Source: DAOPJM01 sp035399665 (GTDB lineage Bacteria; Bacillota; Clostridia; Christensenellales; CAG-138). From it: 60,031 nucleotides of DNA. The notes below the pieces were generated by a model. That model did no database searches and was not told where the DNA came from. It saw nothing but the letters and a program-made list of their open reading frames with translations. The stretch lies in contig DAOPJM010000009.1 in NCBI GenBank assembly GCA_035399665.1, forward strand, positions 1-60,031, written 5' to 3'. Position 1 is the stretch's first letter. Each line of letters begins with the position of its first letter. Positions 57,862-60,031 of the stretch are shown here, piece by piece. A program made the position numbers and the translations under genes.

Positions 57862-59031
57862 TTGATTAAGCTTCTTTCAAAATGGTTTATCAAGGGTTCT
57901 GAGAATATCGAGAATCCTGTTGTAAGAGCCGCCTATGGCACTTTGTGCGGAGTAGTCGGCATATGTTTCAATTTGATTCTTTTCACGATTAAGCTTATTG
58001 CGGGACAGTTGTCGAGGTCTATCGCTATTACCGCCGACGCCTTTAACAACCTCAGCGATGCAGGATCCTCAATTGTAACCCTGCTTGGGTTCAAGATAGC
58101 CGAGCAAAAGCCCGACCCTGATCATCCGTTCGGACATGGCAGGTACGAATATATCTCAGGGCTTGTCGTATCGCTTATCATACTTGTGATGGGCTTCGAG
58201 CTTCTGAAAACCTCAATTGAGAAGATAATCACCCCGCAGGCTCCCGAAGGCTCTCCGCTTGTGTTTATCATCCTCGGCATATCCATACTTATAAAGTGCT
58301 ACATGGCATTCTACAATCATAAGTACAGCAAGAAGATCAACTCCACCGCTATGAAGGCAACGGCATTTGATTCGCTGTCTGACAGCGTTTCAACCTTTGC
58401 CGTTTTAATCTCTTTGCTTGTGTATACTTTGTTCAAGGTAAATATCGACGCTTATGCGGGCTTGCTCGTCTCCCTGTTCATCCTGGTCACGGGTTATAAG
58501 TCCGCAAAAGAGACGATATCACCTCTGCTGGGTCAGCCGCCAAGTGAGGAGCTTGTCAAGAAGATTGAGCATATTGTAATGTCATACGAAGGCATTTTAG
58601 GTATACACGACCTAATAGTTCATGACTACGGCCCGGGCAGGCTTGTTATTTCTCTGCATGCGGAAGTATCCGCAAGCGGGAACATTTTGGAACTTCACGA
58701 TGTTATAGACAATGCGGAACGCCAACTCAAAGAGGAGCTTTCGTGCATAGCCGTCATTCATATGGATCCCATTGTTACCGATGACGAATCAGCTGTTGAG
58801 GCAAAGAGCAAGGTTCTTGATTTGCTGCATGAAATCGACCCTGTTATTTCAATGCATGATTTTCGTATGGTAACAGGGCCGACCCACACCAATCTCATCT
58901 TTGATATTATCGTCCCGTTCAAGTATAGAATGAGCGATTCGGAACTTAACGCCGCAATCTGCAAGTCCGTATCGCAGATACCGGGCAATTACTTTGCCGT
59001 AGTGCAGATAGACAAATCCTATGTGATGTAG
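57862..59031 (+). CDS. Cation diffusion facilitator (CDF) metal exporter
   Basis: 389-aa membrane exporter of divalent metals. Six-helix core with the metal motifs DAFNNLSD and DSLSDSVS, plus HPFGHGRYEY; the C-terminal cytoplasmic domain (about 205-300) is followed by roughly 90 more residues than a basic CDF, a second cytoplasmic repeat-like part. Start: TTG at 57862, 6 nt after GGGGGG, giving MIKLLSKW; upstream frame lies in lplA. Metal (Zn, Mn or Fe) is not decidable by eye. Confidence 0.92.
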   Translation: MIKLLSKWFIKGSENIENPVVRAAYGTLCGVVGICFNLILFTIKLIAGQLSRSIAITADAFNNLSDAGSSIVTLLGFKIAEQKPDPDHPFGHGRYEYISGLVVSLIILVMGFELLKTSIEKIITPQAPEGSPLVFIILGISILIKCYMAFYNHKYSKKINSTAMKATAFDSLSDSVSTFAVLISLLVYTLFKVNIDAYAGLLVSLFILVTGYKSAKETISPLLGQPPSEELVKKIEHIVMSYEGILGIHDLIVHDYGPGRLVISLHAEVSASGNILELHDVIDNAERQLKEELSCIAVIHMDPIVTDDESAVEAKSKVLDLLHEIDPVISMHDFRMVTGPTHTNLIFDIIVPFKYRMSDSELNAAICKSVSQIPGNYFAVVQIDKSYVM

Positions 59032-59043
59032 CAGGAGGTATAA

Positions 59044-59988
59044 ATGAAACCCGTCCTTTGCTTTGGGGATATATGCCCTGATATACTGATACCCTATGGC
59101 GCCGCCTGCGACTTTAGGGCTGGGCTCTGCGTTGATACCAACAGCTTGACCGTTACAGTGGGTCAAGGCGGCAGCGTTGCAAATACCTGTGTGGGTCTTG
59201 CAAGGCAGGACGTTCCCGCTATGTTCTGCGGTTGTGTTGGTAATGATAACTATGGAAAGATACTTAAGACCGGGCTTGAGGCCGACAACGTTGATGTTTC
59301 GCTAATGAAGGTCTCTGATGACGTGCCTACCATTCTTGTGCTTATCATAGTTGACGGCAATGGTGAACGCACCGCTTTTGCCTGCCCACGAGTCGGGGCA
59401 AGTCAGCACTATATTACAAAGGATCAGATACCAAACGATATAGAGAAGCGCATTTCTTGGCTCCATTGCGGCGGCATTACCCTGAGGGAAGAACCTTCCG
59501 CCTCAGTACAGCTGGAGCTTATGCGACGTTGTAAAGCGCAAGGAGTTCCTGTGTCATTCGACGTCAACGCAAGGCTTGAGTCAGCAAGCGACGCCTTTTT
59601 TGCACGGAACGTCGATGCCGCGATTTGCCTGTGTGATTACCTCACAGGTTCAGAGCATGACGAGATTCTGCCGCTGCTTAAGGCTCGCAATCTTGACAAT
59701 CCTTCAAGGCTCTGCAAGACCGTTGTCTTAAGAAGCGGAAAGCACGGGGCGAAGGTAATAAGCGATGGAACAACCTATGAGTCTTCAGCGTTCAAGGTTG
59801 AAGTTCGCGATACCGTAGGCGCGGGTGACGCCTATAACGCGGGCTTTATCGCTGCGTTACTGAAAGGCTCCTCGCTTGCCGAAGCCAATGTCAATGCGTG
59901 CGCCACCGCCGCGCTGTGCGTTTCCGGCTTGGGCGGCAGAGCCTTGCCAACGACTTCTGAGCTTAAGGCATTTCTTTCCGCTTATTGA
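59044..59988 (+). CDS. PfkB-family carbohydrate kinase
   Basis: 314-aa kinase with an N-terminal GDICPDILIP, the substrate motif GQGGSVANTCVGLAR, and the C-terminal ATP/anion-hole motif DTVGAGDAYNAGF with the catalytic Asp. The sugar is unknown; ribokinase, fructokinase and KDG kinase are all compatible. The canonical psuK role would suit the orphan psuG at 18028 but nothing links them. AGGAGG is 6-7 nt before the ATG; 12 nt after the CDF gene. Confidence 0.88.
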   Translation: MKPVLCFGDICPDILIPYGAACDFRAGLCVDTNSLTVTVGQGGSVANTCVGLARQDVPAMFCGCVGNDNYGKILKTGLEADNVDVSLMKVSDDVPTILVLIIVDGNGERTAFACPRVGASQHYITKDQIPNDIEKRISWLHCGGITLREEPSASVQLELMRRCKAQGVPVSFDVNARLESASDAFFARNVDAAICLCDYLTGSEHDEILPLLKARNLDNPSRLCKTVVLRSGKHGAKVISDGTTYESSAFKVEVRDTVGAGDAYNAGFIAALLKGSSLAEANVNACATAALCVSGLGGRALPTTSELKAFLSAY

Positions 59989-60013
59989 CGAGTTTCGATA
60001 ATTAGTTTATAAT
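59985..60013 (+). promoter_or_regulatory. Promoter for a gene beyond the window end
   Basis: -35 TTGACG (59985-59990, overlapping the PfkB stop), 17-bp spacer, -10 TATAAT (60008-60013). GAAAGG near 60025 looks like the next ribosome site. Confidence 0.75.
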
Positions 60014-60031
60014 AAGACCATCACTGAAAGG

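Noticed and set aside
1..60031. CRISPR array, prophage, insertion sequence or integrated element
   Set aside because: No repeat-spacer pattern, integrase, transposase or terminal inverted repeats were seen; tRNA genes are not flanked by duplicated ends.

Overview
The window looks like a chromosomal segment of an anaerobic, fermentative Clostridia-type Firmicute with roughly balanced G+C. The evidence is the gene families present: a six-subunit Rnf complex, crotonase plus 3-hydroxybutyryl-CoA dehydrogenase, a pyrophosphate-type phosphofructokinase, a citrate lyase cluster, a class B sortase, DUF4364 and DUF512 proteins, and tig-clpP-clpX. Promoters are strikingly close to the sigma-70/SigA consensus, usually with 17-bp spacing. 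No phage, transposase, plasmid or CRISPR feature was seen. Almost every base is in a housekeeping or metabolic gene.

Layout. 1-6081 holds the 3' end of a tRNA-Leu, then minus-strand operons for crt-hbd (four-carbon acyl-CoA metabolism) and for a MarR regulator with a two-gene asymmetric ABC exporter; the marR promoter carries a near-perfect palindromic operator. 6202-16363 has an unknown four-helix membrane protein, a divergent nadD-yqeK fusion with rsfS, a lipid kinase/DUF5711/CvpA operon, and rnfCDGEAB. 16451-20036 has malQ divergent from psuG and a dockerin-NlpC/P60 exported protein. 20201-26975 has tig-clpP-clpX and DUF512-der-plsY. 27046-31126 has sortase B, DUF4364, PPi-PFK and an alpha/beta hydrolase.

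31277-36189 is citD-E-F-C-XG with a fused citX-citG; no citrate transporter or oxaloacetate decarboxylase is nearby. 36179-40616 holds a nitroreductase, an MsmK/UgpC-type ATPase with a long folded leader, a zinc-ribbon membrane protein, two tRNA-Ser genes, an E2-like acyltransferase that has lost its catalytic residues, and an apparently structured non-coding RNA with its own promoter. 40617-53344 is a long minus-strand run: a tandem OB-fold protein, a CmpB-like membrane protein, ruvC-ruvA-ruvB, a coiled-coil protein, an MBL hydrolase, eutS-eutP, pgk-tpiA-gpmI, an anchored pullulanase and ywlG. 53480-59988 has a large lamin-tail/CotH lipoprotein, lplA, a CDF metal exporter and a PfkB kinase, followed by a promoter for a gene beyond the window.

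How it fits together. MalQ and the pullulanase release glucan units, PPi-PFK and pgk/tpiA/gpmI run glycolysis cheaply, crt/hbd act in a reductive or oxidative four-carbon acyl-CoA route, and Rnf couples ferredoxin and NAD to an ion gradient. The most unusual signals are: a BMC shell protein (EutS) and its GTPase partner (EutP) inside a glycolytic operon; two folded RNA candidates (40300-40537 and the leader at 37874-38074); three genes whose -10 box sits exactly 6 nt before the ATG, implying leaderless mRNAs; and an E2-family protein with a dead HxxxDG motif.
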